The translations under genes and the position numbers were made by a program. A stretch of DNA of 64,000 bases from the NCBI RefSeq assembly GCF_020180945.1, contig NZ_JAIPUL010000005.1, positions 1 through 64,000 on the forward strand. Direction: 5' to 3'. Source of the stretch: Lacticaseibacillus kribbianus (GTDB taxonomy: Bacteria; Bacillota; Bacilli; Lactobacillales; Lactobacillaceae). Below the pieces are notes generated by a model. It was not told the origin of the DNA and did not search any database. It saw only the letters and a list, made by a program, of their open reading frames with translations. Shown here in pieces: positions 41,524 through 50,898 of the stretch. How positions within the stretch are numbered: the first letter of the stretch is position 1; each line of letters opens with the position of its first letter.

Positions 41524-41895
41524 TTACTTGTCCAGCGAGTACTTCATGCCGCGGGCGAGGTCGGCGAGGCCGTCCGCGTGTTGGACGGTGAAGGACTTCT
41601 TATCGTCGCTCACCGTCGCGGTCATGCTGTAGTCGCCCACCTTGATTTCAAGTTGATCACCCTTGAGCGTGTACGTGCCCGTGTTGGTCTTTTCACCATC
41701 TGCGTACTCGGTGACGGTGCTCCCATCGAACTTCAGCGTGTCCGTTGCCTTGACGAACAGCAGATCCGTGGTGTGCGAGTAGCTACCGGACAGGTGCTTT
41801 GGCATCGCCATCACCACCGCGACCACGATCACAACCAGGACCCCCACCCCGATTGCGATCCACTTCGGCGTCAACTTCTTCATATCAAAACTCAT
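41524..41895 (-). CDS. Small membrane-anchored extracellular protein
   Basis: A 123-residue protein: short cytoplasmic start (MSFDMKKLTPKW), one transmembrane segment (residues 13-31) and an 85-residue beta-rich outer domain (SGSYSHTTDLLFV, GTYTLKGDQLEIKVGDYS). There is no lipobox cysteine. Similar small anchored domains occur widely in lactic acid bacteria; function unknown. AGGAGGAG lies eight bases from ATG 41895. It has its own promoter. Confidence 0.75.
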   Translation of the reverse strand: MSFDMKKLTPKWIAIGVGVLVVIVVAVVMAMPKHLSGSYSHTTDLLFVKATDTLKFDGSTVTEYADGEKTNTGTYTLKGDQLEIKVGDYSMTATVSDDKKSFTVQHADGLADLARGMKYSLDK

Positions 41896-41952
41896 GTCAC
41901 ATTCTCCTCCTGCTCAACTGGTGCGCGGTAATTCCGCGCGTCCGTAGCTTCC

Positions 41953-41981
41953 AATATACGTTATTTTATCGATGTGAGCAA
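41953..41981 (-). promoter_or_regulatory. Promoter of the small anchored protein
   Basis: Minus-strand TTGCTC (41976-41981) and TATATT (41953-41958) with 17-bp spacing; a GCGCGG/CCGCGC hairpin follows in the leader. Confidence 0.65.
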
Positions 41982-42096
41982 CATGATTTTCGCCTAGTTT
42001 TTCGGGATTTTTATCATTCTTGCATATCTGTAAGTCGGAAGGTGAATGTGATTTATTGACGTGTCTGCAGCCCGGCGCTCCGTTTTTCCCGGACGC

Positions 42097-42122
42097 AAAA
42101 AAGCCTGCCCTCTCAGGCAGAC
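42097..42122 (-). terminator. Terminator of the broken adhesin gene
   Basis: Minus-strand GTCTGCC/GGCAGGC hairpin followed by TTTTTT. Confidence 0.88.
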
Positions 42123-42142
42123 TTTCTTGGATCAATCCTAGC

Positions 42143-43924
42143 TTAGGCGCGCTTCTTCAGGGAAGTGCCGGCCAGGCCGAACAGTGCGCCGACAACGGCG
42201 ACAACACCCAGAGCGGAGGCGGTGACGTTCACGTCGTCGCCGGTCTGTGGGAGTGCCTTGGTTGCTGCGGCAGCCTTGGTCGCGGCGGTCGTCTTCGCGG
42301 CGGTCGTCGTTACGGCAGCCTTGGTAGCAGGCGTCTTAACGGCTGGGGTCGTGGTAGGCGTCGTCTTGGTAGCCTTGGCAGCGCGCGCGTTGGCAAGGTC
42401 CTTCGCGGCGGTGTCCTTCAGACCCTCGGCAAGCTTCGTTGCACGGGCGTCGTAAAGGTCCTTAGCAGCAGTTGCCTTCAGGCCTTCGATAAGCTTCGTT
42501 GCACGGGCGTTGTAAAGGTCCTTAGCGGCGGTTGCCTTCAGGCCTTCGATAAGCTTCGTTGCGCGGGCGTCGTAAAGGTCCGCAGCGGCGGTTGCCTTCA
42601 GGCCTTCAGCAAGCTTCGTTGCGCGGGCGTTGTAAAGGTCCGCAGCGGCGGTTGCCTTCAGACCTTCGACCAGTTTTGTCGCACGAGCGTCGTACAGATC
42701 TGCGGCCGCCGTCTCTTTCAGCCCTTCGTTCAGGATGGCTGCGCGTGAGGTCACGAACACGTGCGCCGTGCTGACGGTTGTGGTTTTCTTGTGGGTCGCC
42801 TTGAACACAGCCGGATCCTTGTAGTTGACGAACGTCGGATCGTAGTCGATGCGGTCGGCATTGAGTTTGTAGCCATCCGGCACGCCGGCCAAAATGGTGC
42901 CGGCGTACTTGTCGAACGTGAAGGTGGTCCCGGCCGGCTCCGTGAGCGTCGTGGTGGCGAGCACCTCACCAGTTTCGCTGTCGATGTAATCGATCTCGTA
43001 AGGCGTGGCGGCGTTTTCGGCCTTCAGCGCCGCAGCAGCCTTCTCCTGACCCTTTGCCAGATCAGCGGCGGCGGTGGCGGTCAGGCCCTCGTTCAGGAGG
43101 CTCGCACGCGAGGTGACCTTGATGCGGGCCGTGCTGACGGTGTCGGCCGGCTTTTTGGTCGTCTCCTGAACCGCCGGATCCTTGTAGTTAATGAACGAAG
43201 GATCGTAGTCGATCTGGTCGGCGTTAATCTTGTAGCCGTCTGGCACCCCGGCGAGGATGTCACCGGCGTACTTATCGTAGGTGAAGCTGGTCCCGGCCTG
43301 GGCGGTCAGCGTGGTTGAGGTCAGCGTTTTGCCGGTCTCACTGTCCACGTAGTCAATTCGGTAAGGCGTCTTGGCGCCGTGTGCGCGGTCCACGACGGCC
43401 TGCGCTTCGTTAAGATCAACGCGGATTTCAACGCCGGTGTCCGTGATGACCACCGAGCCGGTGTTGAAGAGGTAGTCAATCTGGCCGTAGAACGACCGCC
43501 CGGACGTCCCGTCCTGGAGATTGCCCGCGTCCGCTGGAATCATCGCCTTGAACTTCGCCTTCAGGGCCTCCTTGACCCCCTGGGCGATCGGCTTGTACGC
43601 CGCTTACAGGTCGTCCATCGTGTTGATGGATTTGCCCACCTGTGCTTTCAGCGCGTCGAAGTCCCCATAAAACGACTTCCCGGTGACGGTATCCTTAGCG
43701 TTACCGATGCCAAGCTGGGCGATGAAGCCCTTGTTCTCGGCGATGCTGGCAACCAACGCAGACGTGTCGGCGACAGGTTCGGTCGCCTGGATGCCGGCGC
43801 CCGTCGCGGAGACGGTCTGCGCACCGAATGTCTGAACACTAAACAGCGTTGCGGCGGCAAGCCCGGCAGCGATCCAGGTCTTGTGCGCCTTATACAGTTT
43901 CTTTGCACCGTTACGATTGCTCAT
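42143..43924 (-). pseudogene. Sortase-anchored adhesin interrupted by one in-frame stop
   Basis: Read as one frame this is a 593-codon surface protein: KxYKxGKxW-like signal peptide (KKLYKAHKTWIAAG) from ATG 43924, an N-terminal module, two YxIDYVDSETG...MucBP-like repeats, about seven 20-residue repeats of the type EGLKATAAADLYDARATK, and an LPQTGDD anchor with hydrophobic tail. Codon 107 is TAA (43604-43606), after SINTMDDL; both sides stay in the same frame and the sequence continues AAYKPIAQGVKE. A single point mutation explains it. Promoter and terminator remain intact, so the loss may be recent, phase-like or a sequencing error. Confidence 0.85.
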
Positions 43925-44004
43925 GTACCTTTTCCCCCTAAGTGGAATTATAGTAGAAACAATGTGTGATACAGCGGCCCTCGAGAGCCCTGTCACTAAC
44001 ACAG

Positions 44005-44033
44005 AGTATATAGCCCGATTTTGGGCTAGTCAA
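44005..44033 (-). promoter_or_regulatory. Adhesin promoter with palindrome in the spacer
   Basis: Minus-strand TTGACT (44028-44033) and TATACT (44005-44010), 17 bases apart. The spacer is filled by AGCCCGATTTTGGGCT (44012-44027), a 5-bp-arm palindrome that could be an operator. Confidence 0.75.
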
Positions 44034-44458
44034 AAAAATTCTAATTAAAAGTTCTCATAATACTAATTGAGCAATACAAATATTTGAAGTTTAATGCCGA
44101 GGATCCCGTCAGACGCCCATTGCAAAAACGCAAGCCTTTACAATAACCAGAAGATTCGGTATATACCAAAAAATCAACGCGGTTCAAATTGCCGTCATAA
44201 AGGCTTTTGTCTGTTATTTAACTTGAATATTATCACACTTCAATAACGTTTGACTTAGTACACGCCGCGAACCTTAGCAGTTAATTTTTTGAATATCTGC
44301 TTGAAAAAAATTAAATATAAACAAAAAACATTTTTACTTGTGCACCTGACCCCGGACCACGCGGCGCCTCCCCGCCGCGGCACCACCGGTGGCTTAAAAC
44401 TATCATTTTCGTCCCGGTTACGGTATGGTTATCCTATAACAGACACGGAGGTAATCAC
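44034..44458. other. AT-rich divergent intergenic region
   Basis: A 425-bp stretch, far more AT-rich than its surroundings up to about 44340, between the adhesin and galU. I see no gene. The galU promoter probably lies near 44425 (TATCCT/TATAAC) without a clear -35 box. Confidence 0.5.
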
Positions 44459-45376
44459 ATGAAAGTTCGCAAGGCTGTGATCCCGGCCGCCGGGCTGGGC
44501 ACGCGCTTTCTGCCGGCCACCAAGGCGCTCGCCAAGGAAATGCTGCCGATTGTCGACAAGCCGACCATCCAGTTCATCGTCGAGGAGGCCAAGGCGTCCG
44601 GCATCGAAGACATCCTGATTGTCGAAGGCAAGCAGAAGCGCTCCATCGAGGACCACTTCGACTCCGCCCCGGAACTCGAGCAGAACCTGTCGGCCAAGGG
44701 CAAAACCGAGCTGCTGCAGATGGTCAAGGACACCACGGACATCGGCGTGAACATTTTCTTCGTGCGCCAGCCCTATCCCAACGGTCTGGGCGACGCGGTG
44801 CGGCTGGCCAAGTCCTTCATCGCCGGCGAGCCCTTCGTCGTGATGCTCGGCGACGACCTGATGCAGGACAAGGTGCCGCTGACCAAGCAGCTGATCGACC
44901 GCTACGAGAGCACGCACGCCTCGATCCTGGCGGTTAAAAAGGTGCCGCACGATACGGTTTCATCGTACGGGATCATCGACCCGGAAAACGAGGTGCACCC
45001 GGGCCTGTACAACGTGCGCAAGTTCGTCGAGAAGCCGGCAGTCAAAGACGCCCCGTCGGACCTCGCCATCATCGGGCGCTACCTCCTGACGCCGGAGATT
45101 TTTGACATCTTGGAGAAGCAGAAGCCGGGCAAGGGCAACGAGATCCAGCTGACCGACGCGATCGACACGCTGAACCACACCCAGCGCGTGTTCGCCCACG
45201 AGTTCACCGGCGCGCGCTACGACGTCGGCAACAAGTTCGGCTTCGTCGAGACCACCATCGAGTACGGCCTGACGCACCCGGAGATCAAAGACGAGCTGCG
45301 CGCCTACCTGATCGACCTGGGCGAGCGCCTGCACCAAGAGGACGCGGCCAAGGCCGCCGGCAAGGCGACCAAGTAG
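44459..45376 (+). CDS. galU: UTP-glucose-1-phosphate uridylyltransferase
   Basis: A 305-residue nucleotidyltransferase that makes UDP-glucose for exopolysaccharide, teichoic acid glycosylation and the Leloir pathway. [20 protein letters not shown] is the nucleotide-binding signature; [26 protein letters not shown] and [13 protein letters not shown] are conserved blocks. ATG 44459 follows GGAGG. Length typical. Monocistronic. Confidence 0.97.
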   Translation: MKVRKAVIPAAGLGTRFLPATKALAKEMLPIVDKPTIQFIVEEAKASGIEDILIVEGKQKRSIEDHFDSAPELEQNLSAKGKTELLQMVKDTTDIGVNIFFVRQPYPNGLGDAVRLAKSFIAGEPFVVMLGDDLMQDKVPLTKQLIDRYESTHASILAVKKVPHDTVSSYGIIDPENEVHPGLYNVRKFVEKPAVKDAPSDLAIIGRYLLTPEIFDILEKQKPGKGNEIQLTDAIDTLNHTQRVFAHEFTGARYDVGNKFGFVETTIEYGLTHPEIKDELRAYLIDLGERLHQEDAAKAAGKATK

Positions 45377-45390
45377 CCCCGCCGCCATGT

Positions 45391-45438
45391 GAAAATACGC
45401 GCTTCACAACCAGGATTCGGTGTGAGGCGCGTATTTGT
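45391..45438. terminator. Bidirectional terminator
   Basis: AAATACGCGCTTCACA against TGTGAGGCGCGTATTT (one mismatch) between galU and the next convergent gene. Confidence 0.88.
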
Positions 45439-45446
45439 TTGGTCTG

Positions 45447-46142
45447 CTAAAAATTGTCTTCCCTGTCGAACTGGTTGCCCGGGTAGACCCAGAACTCGTA
45501 CTTCTGGACCTCCTTGCCGTTCTCGGTCACGAAGCCCCCGATGCGGTGCACCGGAATGTTCGCGTTGCCGGTGGTGTCGCCCAGGTAGCGGTAGGTCACC
45601 TGCGCCGTAGTGTCCAGGGCGCTCGGGTTCTTGGCGTAGTAGTCGGACACCAGGGTCTCGGCGGCCTGCGTCTCGGCCGTCTCGGTGACGGCGCTTGAAG
45701 ACGACTCGGCGCTTGAGTCGCTGCTCGAGGTGGCCGCGTCGGCGCTGCCGCCCTTGGCCGCGGTCTTGGTTCCGGCGGCCTTTTCCCCGGAATCGGCTTT
45801 GCCGGTTGCGGTCTTGTTGGTCGTCGCCTTGTCGCCGGCGGCCTTCTTCTCACTGCCGGACGCCTTGTCGGTCTGCGCCGTCGCCTGGGCCTGCGGGGCG
45901 AAGTGCGGCCAGACGCGGTCGTAGCCGATCACCAGCAGCAAGACGAAGACCAGGCCGACCATCACCGTGCGCGTGCCGGCGATCAGGCGCGTCAGGCCGT
46001 TCTGCTGGGCGCGGCCGTGCAGGCGCCGCGCCAGGTGCACGTAGCGGAAGTAGTAGACCACGATGGTCAAGAGGATCAGCGCCCCCACGCCGAGCTCACG
46101 CAACAAGAGATTATTCGCCAACCCCACGAGCCATTTTTCCAC
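45447..46142 (-). CDS. Two-pass membrane protein with Ser/Ala-rich linker
   Basis: A 231-residue protein. Transmembrane segments at about residues 14-35 and 60-79 bracket a short basic loop; then a low-complexity stretch (85-155) leads to a small C-terminal outer domain (VTYRYLGDTTG...KYEFWVYPGNQFD). Family not recognised. I start at GTG 46142 (MEKWLVGLANN), eight bases after GGAGG; an upstream in-frame GTG would overlap that site. Likely envelope-associated from topology alone. Confidence 0.7.
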   Translation of the reverse strand: MEKWLVGLANNLLLRELGVGALILLTIVVYYFRYVHLARRLHGRAQQNGLTRLIAGTRTVMVGLVFVLLLVIGYDRVWPHFAPQAQATAQTDKASGSEKKAAGDKATTNKTATGKADSGEKAAGTKTAAKGGSADAATSSSDSSAESSSSAVTETAETQAAETLVSDYYAKNPSALDTTAQVTYRYLGDTTGNANIPVHRIGGFVTENGKEVQKYEFWVYPGNQFDREDNF

Positions 46143-46219
46143 CGGTTTCGCCTCCACCTGTTATTGAATTCATTATATAGCAGAAACTTGACGGCACCAA
46201 CTAAATCTGGCGGCCGCCC

Positions 46220-47350
46220 TCAGTTCACCCGGTCGGCGCCGTAGACCGTGTAGCCGGTGGTGTAGGCGCCGCTCCAGTCGAAGTTCGGGTTCAGCGCGTT
46301 CTGGCGGGTCTCCTCGTTGTGAAGTGTTGCTTTTGACAAGCCGAGGCTGGTCCGCAGCTCGTCGGAGACGCGCTGCAGCTCCTGCGTCGGCGCGATCTGG
46401 TAGGACGAGCCGTTCAGGTAGCAGCCGACGCCCTGCAGGTGGTCCTCCTTGACGTGGTCGGCGGCGGCGCGGTAGTGCGAGAACAGCGCGACCATGTCCT
46501 CAAAGCTCAGGCTCGAGCGAAAATTGTCCTGGATCTGCGCCATCAGCGCCTTGAAGTTGCTCAGGCTCTTGAAGCTCGGCGCCGCCTTCAGGATGCCGGT
46601 GATCACCTGCCGCTGCCGCGCCGTGCGGCCGTAATCGCCGCGCGGGTCCTCGTGGCGCATGCGCACGTAGGCCAGGGCCGACTTACCGTTCAGGTGCATC
46701 GGCCCCTTGGCAAAATGGTTCCCGTCGTCGTCGGTGAAGGTGAACGGCACGGTGACGTCCACGCCGCCGACCGCGTCGATCACCTTTTCCAGCCCGCCCA
46801 TGTTGACCATCGCGTAGTGCTGGATCGGCACGTTCAACAAGGCGGCCACCGAGTTGACGGTCATGTCCGTCGCGCCGATGCTGTAGGCGGCGTTGATTTT
46901 TTGAATATTGACGCCGTAATAGCCGATCATCTGGCTCATCGTGTCGCGGGGAATGCTGACCATCGTGGTGGTTCCCGCCTTCGGGTTGATCGTGACCAGG
47001 ATCATCGAATCGGTGCGGCCGCGGGCCTCCGTGCGGCCCAGCGCCCCGGTGTCGGTGCCCAAAAGCAGGATGCTGATCGGGCGGCGCGCGGTGATGGCCG
47101 CCGCGGCGGCCTTCGTCTGCGCCTTGGTCTGCTTTTTCAGCGGCGTGTAGGTCCGCGCCGTCGTGGTCTGAACCGAGTGGTACAGGCTCCAGGCGGTGTG
47201 GCCGATCAGGGCGCCGGCGATGCCGACGACCAGCACCACCGCGGCCAGCACCCAGCGCCAGACGTGGCGGCGCCGGCGCCTGGTGTGATCGGTCGGCGCG
47301 GCCAGGTCGACCGGCGCCGCCTGCTTAGAATGGGAATCCTCTGCTGCCAT
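46220..47350 (-). CDS. LytR-CpsA-Psr family glycopolymer ligase
   Basis: A 376-residue membrane-anchored enzyme: a cytoplasmic basic stretch (RRRRRH), one transmembrane helix (about 30-52) and an outer LCP domain with LLLGTDTG, GRTDSMILVTINPK, VSIPRDT and RMRHEDPRGDYGRTARQR, the residues that bind polyprenyl pyrophosphate. LCP proteins attach teichoic acids or capsule to peptidoglycan. ATG 47350 follows GAGGAG. The C-terminal extension (~100 residues) is common in the family. Confidence 0.93.
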   Translation of the reverse strand: MAAEDSHSKQAAPVDLAAPTDHTRRRRRHVWRWVLAAVVLVVGIAGALIGHTAWSLYHSVQTTTARTYTPLKKQTKAQTKAAAAAITARRPISILLLGTDTGALGRTEARGRTDSMILVTINPKAGTTTMVSIPRDTMSQMIGYYGVNIQKINAAYSIGATDMTVNSVAALLNVPIQHYAMVNMGGLEKVIDAVGGVDVTVPFTFTDDDGNHFAKGPMHLNGKSALAYVRMRHEDPRGDYGRTARQRQVITGILKAAPSFKSLSNFKALMAQIQDNFRSSLSFEDMVALFSHYRAAADHVKEDHLQGVGCYLNGSSYQIAPTQELQRVSDELRTSLGLSKATLHNEETRQNALNPNFDWSGAYTTGYTVYGADRVN

Positions 47351-47414
47351 GTCGTTGCTCCTCATCCGTGTTTCACCCATTGTAGCATTGACGCCGCGCG
47401 GGGACATCCCCCAA

Positions 47415-48602
47415 TCACGCGCCGCGGTGCGCCGCCAACTGCGCCTGCTTGGGCGTCTGGCCCCAGAGCTTGCGGAAGTTGCGCGCGAAGGTCTGGCCGC
47501 TGTCGTAGCCCACGCGCCGCGCGATGGTCGCCACCGGCCAGTCCGTCGCCTGCAGCAGCAGGCGGCCGATCTGGCAGCGGAAAAAGGTCACGAGCGGCTT
47601 GAACGACAGCCCGAACAGCGCGGTGAGGTCGCGGGCCAGCGCGTCCTCCGAGCAGTGCAGCACCGCCGCGACACCGGGGAGCGTCAGCGGCTCGCAGCAG
47701 TGCGCAAAGACGTAACAGGCGCTGGTCCAGCCGGCGGACTGGCCGATCACCTGGTGCTCGGCCGCAAGTGTCCGCCGAAAACCCGCGGGCGTGCACCCGC
47801 GCAGCCGCGCGAAGCGCCGGCCGAACTGACCCACGCTGGTGTAGCCGCACACGGCGGCAATCTGGCGCAACGACAGCCCCTGGAACTGAAGCAGTCCGAC
47901 CGCGTTGCGGATGCGCACCTGATCCAGCAGGTCGCCGAAGCCGTACCCGGTCGCCTGTTTGAGCGCCGCCTCGACGCTTGCGGCCGGCACGCCAAAGGCC
48001 GCGGCAACGCTTGGCAGCGTCAGCTCGGCCTGGTGGTGCAGCTGCAGGTACTTGAGGTAGCGGTACGGCGCCGTTTCGCAGTCGGCGAGCGCAAGCGACT
48101 TCGCCTGGCTCTCGTACAGTGCCATCACGTAGGAGATCAGCGCGAGGTTCAGGCTCCCGGTCTCCTGCCGCTGCACCTGCTCGTACGCCACCTCCGCGCA
48201 GAACTGGGCCAAAAAGACCTGCTGGCGCGGCTTGAGCGCGATGATCGGCACGAAGCGCCCGATGTCTTGCAGCGCCGCGAGGTAAGACGCCTCCTGGGTC
48301 GTCCCCAGGAGCAGCAGCCCCAGGGAGAAGCGGATGCGGTACAGCCGCACCGGCGCTCCGGTGACCACCAGCCGCCGCACGTGGTACGGCAGCAGCTGCA
48401 CCACCTGACCGGCCGCAAGCGGGTAGTCGTGCCCGTTAAGCGCGAGCGTCACCGCGCCCTCCAGGATCACCAGGATCTCCGCCTCGTCGCGCATCACCGT
48501 GGGCGTGGTGCGGGCCACCGTTTCCTCACAGACGGTCAGCTCCTGCGGGCGGTACTGGCTGCTGAGGTAATTCGTACTCACGTAAGGGTAATTCTCTGTC
48601 AT
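47415..48602 (-). CDS. AraC-family regulator with two HTH modules
   Basis: A 395-residue regulator. The N-terminal cupin-like sensor (LALNGHDYPLAAGQVVQLLP) covers about residues 35-110. Two AraC-type double-HTH modules follow: residues ~195-280 (FGDLLDQVRIRNAVGLLQ... GYTSVGQFGRRF) and ~305-392 (FFRCQIGRLLLQ... GYDSGQTFARNF). Normal AraC proteins have one, so this is a tandem duplication. ATG 48602 follows GGAGG. It is divergent from the epimerase-like gene, its most likely target. Confidence 0.88.
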   Translation of the reverse strand: MTENYPYVSTNYLSSQYRPQELTVCEETVARTTPTVMRDEAEILVILEGAVTLALNGHDYPLAAGQVVQLLPYHVRRLVVTGAPVRLYRIRFSLGLLLLGTTQEASYLAALQDIGRFVPIIALKPRQQVFLAQFCAEVAYEQVQRQETGSLNLALISYVMALYESQAKSLALADCETAPYRYLKYLQLHHQAELTLPSVAAAFGVPAASVEAALKQATGYGFGDLLDQVRIRNAVGLLQFQGLSLRQIAAVCGYTSVGQFGRRFARLRGCTPAGFRRTLAAEHQVIGQSAGWTSACYVFAHCCEPLTLPGVAAVLHCSEDALARDLTALFGLSFKPLVTFFRCQIGRLLLQATDWPVATIARRVGYDSGQTFARNFRKLWGQTPKQAQLAAHRGA

Positions 48603-48620
48603 CCCGGCCTCCGAACACTT

Positions 48621-48693
48621 AGCGGAATTTCGCCGCTTTTTCTCGTCTTTCTCCCATTATACTGAAGGAGAATCGAGAAGCAAAGCGCTTCCA
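48621..48693 (+). promoter_or_regulatory. Divergent control region with cre-like site
   Basis: AGCGG/CCGCT inverted repeat (48621-48636), TATACT at 48658-48663 as a -10 box for the epimerase gene, and a CcpA cre-like GCAAAGCGCTTCCA (48680-48693; 11 of 14 to a usual consensus) just downstream. Confidence 0.5.
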
Positions 48694-48710
48694 AAAAAGG
48701 AGAGATGACG

Positions 48711-49691
48711 ATGAGTAAGGTATTTGTTCTCGGCGGGACCGGCTTTTTGGGGTACTACACGACGCTGGAGCTGCTGCGCCGCGGCTACCAGGTGAAAACC
48801 ATTGCGCTGCCGCCGCTGCCGGCGGACGGCCTGCTGCCGGATGAGGTTGACGTCACACTCGGCGACCTGTTTGCGATGTCGGACGCCGAGATTACGGCAC
48901 TTTTGGCCGACTGCGAGGGCGTGATGTACGCGGCCGGGGCGGACGAGCGGGTGGTTCCGGAGGCGCCGGCGCTGAGCTTCTATTACCACGCCAACGTGCT
49001 GCCGACCCAGCGGCTGGCCCGCCTGGCCAAGGCGGCCGGGGTCAAGCACTTCGTCGTCTTCGGCTCCTACTTCGCCGAGTTCGCGATGCGGCTGCGGGAC
49101 ACGCTGCCGACGCTGGCCGATCAGCCCTACCCGAACACGCGGCTTTTGCAAGAGCAAGTCGCCTTTGCCGAGGGGGAGGGCGGCATGGCGGTGACCAGCC
49201 TGCGCCTGCCGTACATCTTCGGCACCATGCCCGGGCGCATGCCGCTGTGGCAGATGTTCGTTGAGCAGATCCGCGGCAAGGCCGTTTTCCCTGCCCTGCC
49301 CGGCGGCACCGCGATGGTCACGGTCGAGCAAGTCGCCGAGGCGGCGGTCGGCGCGATGATCAACGGCAAGCACCGCCAGACGTTCGCCATCGGTGACACC
49401 AACATGACCTACCACGACTTCTACCAGATGATCGTGGACGCGCTGGGCCAGACCGCCACCACCCAGATTCCGGTGCTCGACTACGAGACTGTGCGCCCGG
49501 CCTACGAGCAGATCGACGCGGCGACCGCGGCGGCGGGCAAGGAGCACGGCATCCACACCGCGATGGTCGGCCAGACCCAGGCGCTGAAGCTGTACATCGA
49601 TCCCGCGGACACCAAGCAGGTGCTGGGCATCCGCGACCACGACGTCAGGGCCGCCATCGAGGAGAGCCTGGCCAAGTGCATCAAGGGTTAA
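48711..49691 (+). CDS. NAD-dependent epimerase/dehydratase family protein
   Basis: A 326-residue extended SDR protein. LGGTGFLGYYTTLELL is the cofactor site; the YxxxK position is taken by the GSYFAEFAMRL region, so the classical catalytic pair is not obvious and the reaction is uncertain. RLPYIFGTMPGRMP and the C-terminal helix are typical of the family. ATG 48711 is chosen, eight bases after AAGGAG. Divergent from the AraC regulator. Confidence 0.82.
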   Translation: MSKVFVLGGTGFLGYYTTLELLRRGYQVKTIALPPLPADGLLPDEVDVTLGDLFAMSDAEITALLADCEGVMYAAGADERVVPEAPALSFYYHANVLPTQRLARLAKAAGVKHFVVFGSYFAEFAMRLRDTLPTLADQPYPNTRLLQEQVAFAEGEGGMAVTSLRLPYIFGTMPGRMPLWQMFVEQIRGKAVFPALPGGTAMVTVEQVAEAAVGAMINGKHRQTFAIGDTNMTYHDFYQMIVDALGQTATTQIPVLDYETVRPAYEQIDAATAAAGKEHGIHTAMVGQTQALKLYIDPADTKQVLGIRDHDVRAAIEESLAKCIKG

Positions 49692-49712
49692 CGCGCCCCT
49701 CAGATTCGCCCG

Positions 49713-49740
49713 AACACGCCCATCCGCGGATGGGCGTGTT
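49713..49740 (+). terminator. Terminator of the epimerase gene
   Basis: AACACGCCCATCC/GGATGGGCGTGTT, 13-bp perfect stem. Confidence 0.85.
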
Positions 49741-49754
49741 TGCGTTGCGACGAC

Positions 49755-49787
49755 AAAAAAAGGCGTCGTGCACATCTGCACGACGCC
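49755..49787 (-). terminator. Terminator of tRNA-Lys copy 1
   Basis: Minus-strand GGCGTCGTGC/GCACGACGCC hairpin followed by seven T's, five bases beyond the tRNA. Confidence 0.9.
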
Positions 49788-49791
49788 GGTC

Positions 49792-49864
49792 TGGGTGGTC
49801 AGGGGATCGAACCCTGGACCCACGGATTAAGTGTCCGTTGCTCTGCCAGCTGAGCTAACCACCC
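49792..49864 (-). tRNA. tRNA-Lys(CTT) variant lacking U33
   Basis: A 73-nt cloverleaf: acceptor GGGTGGT/ACCACCC, D stem GCTC/GAGC, anticodon stem ACGGA/TCCGT, T arm CAGGG TTCGATC CCCTG; CCA is not encoded. The anticodon loop is CACTTAA: anticodon CTT but A at position 33, where U is nearly universal. It differs from the copy at 54028 by this single base. Possibly impaired or a decaying duplicate. Confidence 0.9.
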
Positions 49865-49994
49865 TCGTTTTGTGGTTGCTTTGTCAAAGCAAGTCTATCT
49901 GAAGTTAGCTTGGGCAATTGTACAAAGCGAAAATGTGTGAAAAACCGCAATCCAGGACCGACAAAATTTGCTTGTTCTCGCACTTGTCGCGTCG

Positions 49995-50882
49995 CTAGCG
50001 CATCATCCGCAGCACTTCCGGTCCACGACCCTGGCCGCCAAACACCGCAAGTCGCGCCGCAACCTCTTCCGCCACCAAGTCGCGCTCCCACAGGGCTAAC
50101 TCCGAGACAAAAACGCCCTGATTCTCCGGCTGATTCAAGCGGTCACGAATTGCGTCTGTCACGTTTTTGGCCATCGTCGAGAAGTAATTGATTTTTGCAA
50201 TGCCTCCCGCAATGGAACGGCGGTAATCCCCATCAGACAAGCCCGAGCCGCCATGAACGACCAGGGGGACATGGGTCTGCTGTGCAATCTCGGCCAGTCG
50301 GTCATAGTTCAATCGGGGCGTCTGCGTGTACACGCCATGGACCGTGCCGTACGCCACGGCCAACATATCAAGTCCCGTTGCCGCAACAAAGTCTGCCACC
50401 ACCCCCGGGTCGGTGTAAGTGGCGTCGAGGCCAGCGTAATCAACCGCATCCGGGCCACCTTCCCGCTGCATGGGCCCGAGCTCCGCTTCCACGGAGACGT
50501 TCAGCGCATGAGCCACGCGAACAACCGCCGCCGTCACGGCCTGATTCGCTGCGATGGACTGACTTGAGGCATCGATCATGACGGAGGAGAAGCCCAGTCG
50601 CAACGCCTGCATCACCGTCTCAAAACTAAGCCCGTGATCTAGGTGCACGGCCACGGGAACCGTCGCGGACTTGGCGGCGGCAATGAGAATGGGCGCAATG
50701 GTTGCCAGTGGGACAAAACGCGCCTGACGTTCACCAAACTGCAAGATGACCGGCGCTTGGTTCGCCTCGGCTGCCGCAATCACCCCTTGAACCATGCCGA
50801 TTGTCGTCACGTTGAATGCGCCCACCGCGTAATGATAGCGTTGCGCATCCTTCGCGAGAATATCTGCTCGTACTAAAACCAT
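49995..50882 (-). CDS. Class II ketose-bisphosphate aldolase
   Basis: A 295-residue zinc aldolase of the fructose/tagatose-bisphosphate group. VAVHLDHGLSFE gives the catalytic Asp and a zinc His; EAELGPM supplies the Glu ligand; YGTVHGVY and VVHGGSGLSD supply the other His ligands and phosphate loop. It splits a ketose (bis)phosphate to dihydroxyacetone phosphate and an aldehyde. It lies 16 bases after the isomerase-like gene in one operon, so the two probably serve a sugar route. ATG 50882 follows GAGGTGA. Confidence 0.9.
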   Translation of the reverse strand: MVLVRADILAKDAQRYHYAVGAFNVTTIGMVQGVIAAAEANQAPVILQFGERQARFVPLATIAPILIAAAKSATVPVAVHLDHGLSFETVMQALRLGFSSVMIDASSQSIAANQAVTAAVVRVAHALNVSVEAELGPMQREGGPDAVDYAGLDATYTDPGVVADFVAATGLDMLAVAYGTVHGVYTQTPRLNYDRLAEIAQQTHVPLVVHGGSGLSDGDYRRSIAGGIAKINYFSTMAKNVTDAIRDRLNQPENQGVFVSELALWERDLVAEEVAARLAVFGGQGRGPEVLRMMR

Positions 50883-50898
50883 TGAGTCACCTCATTCT

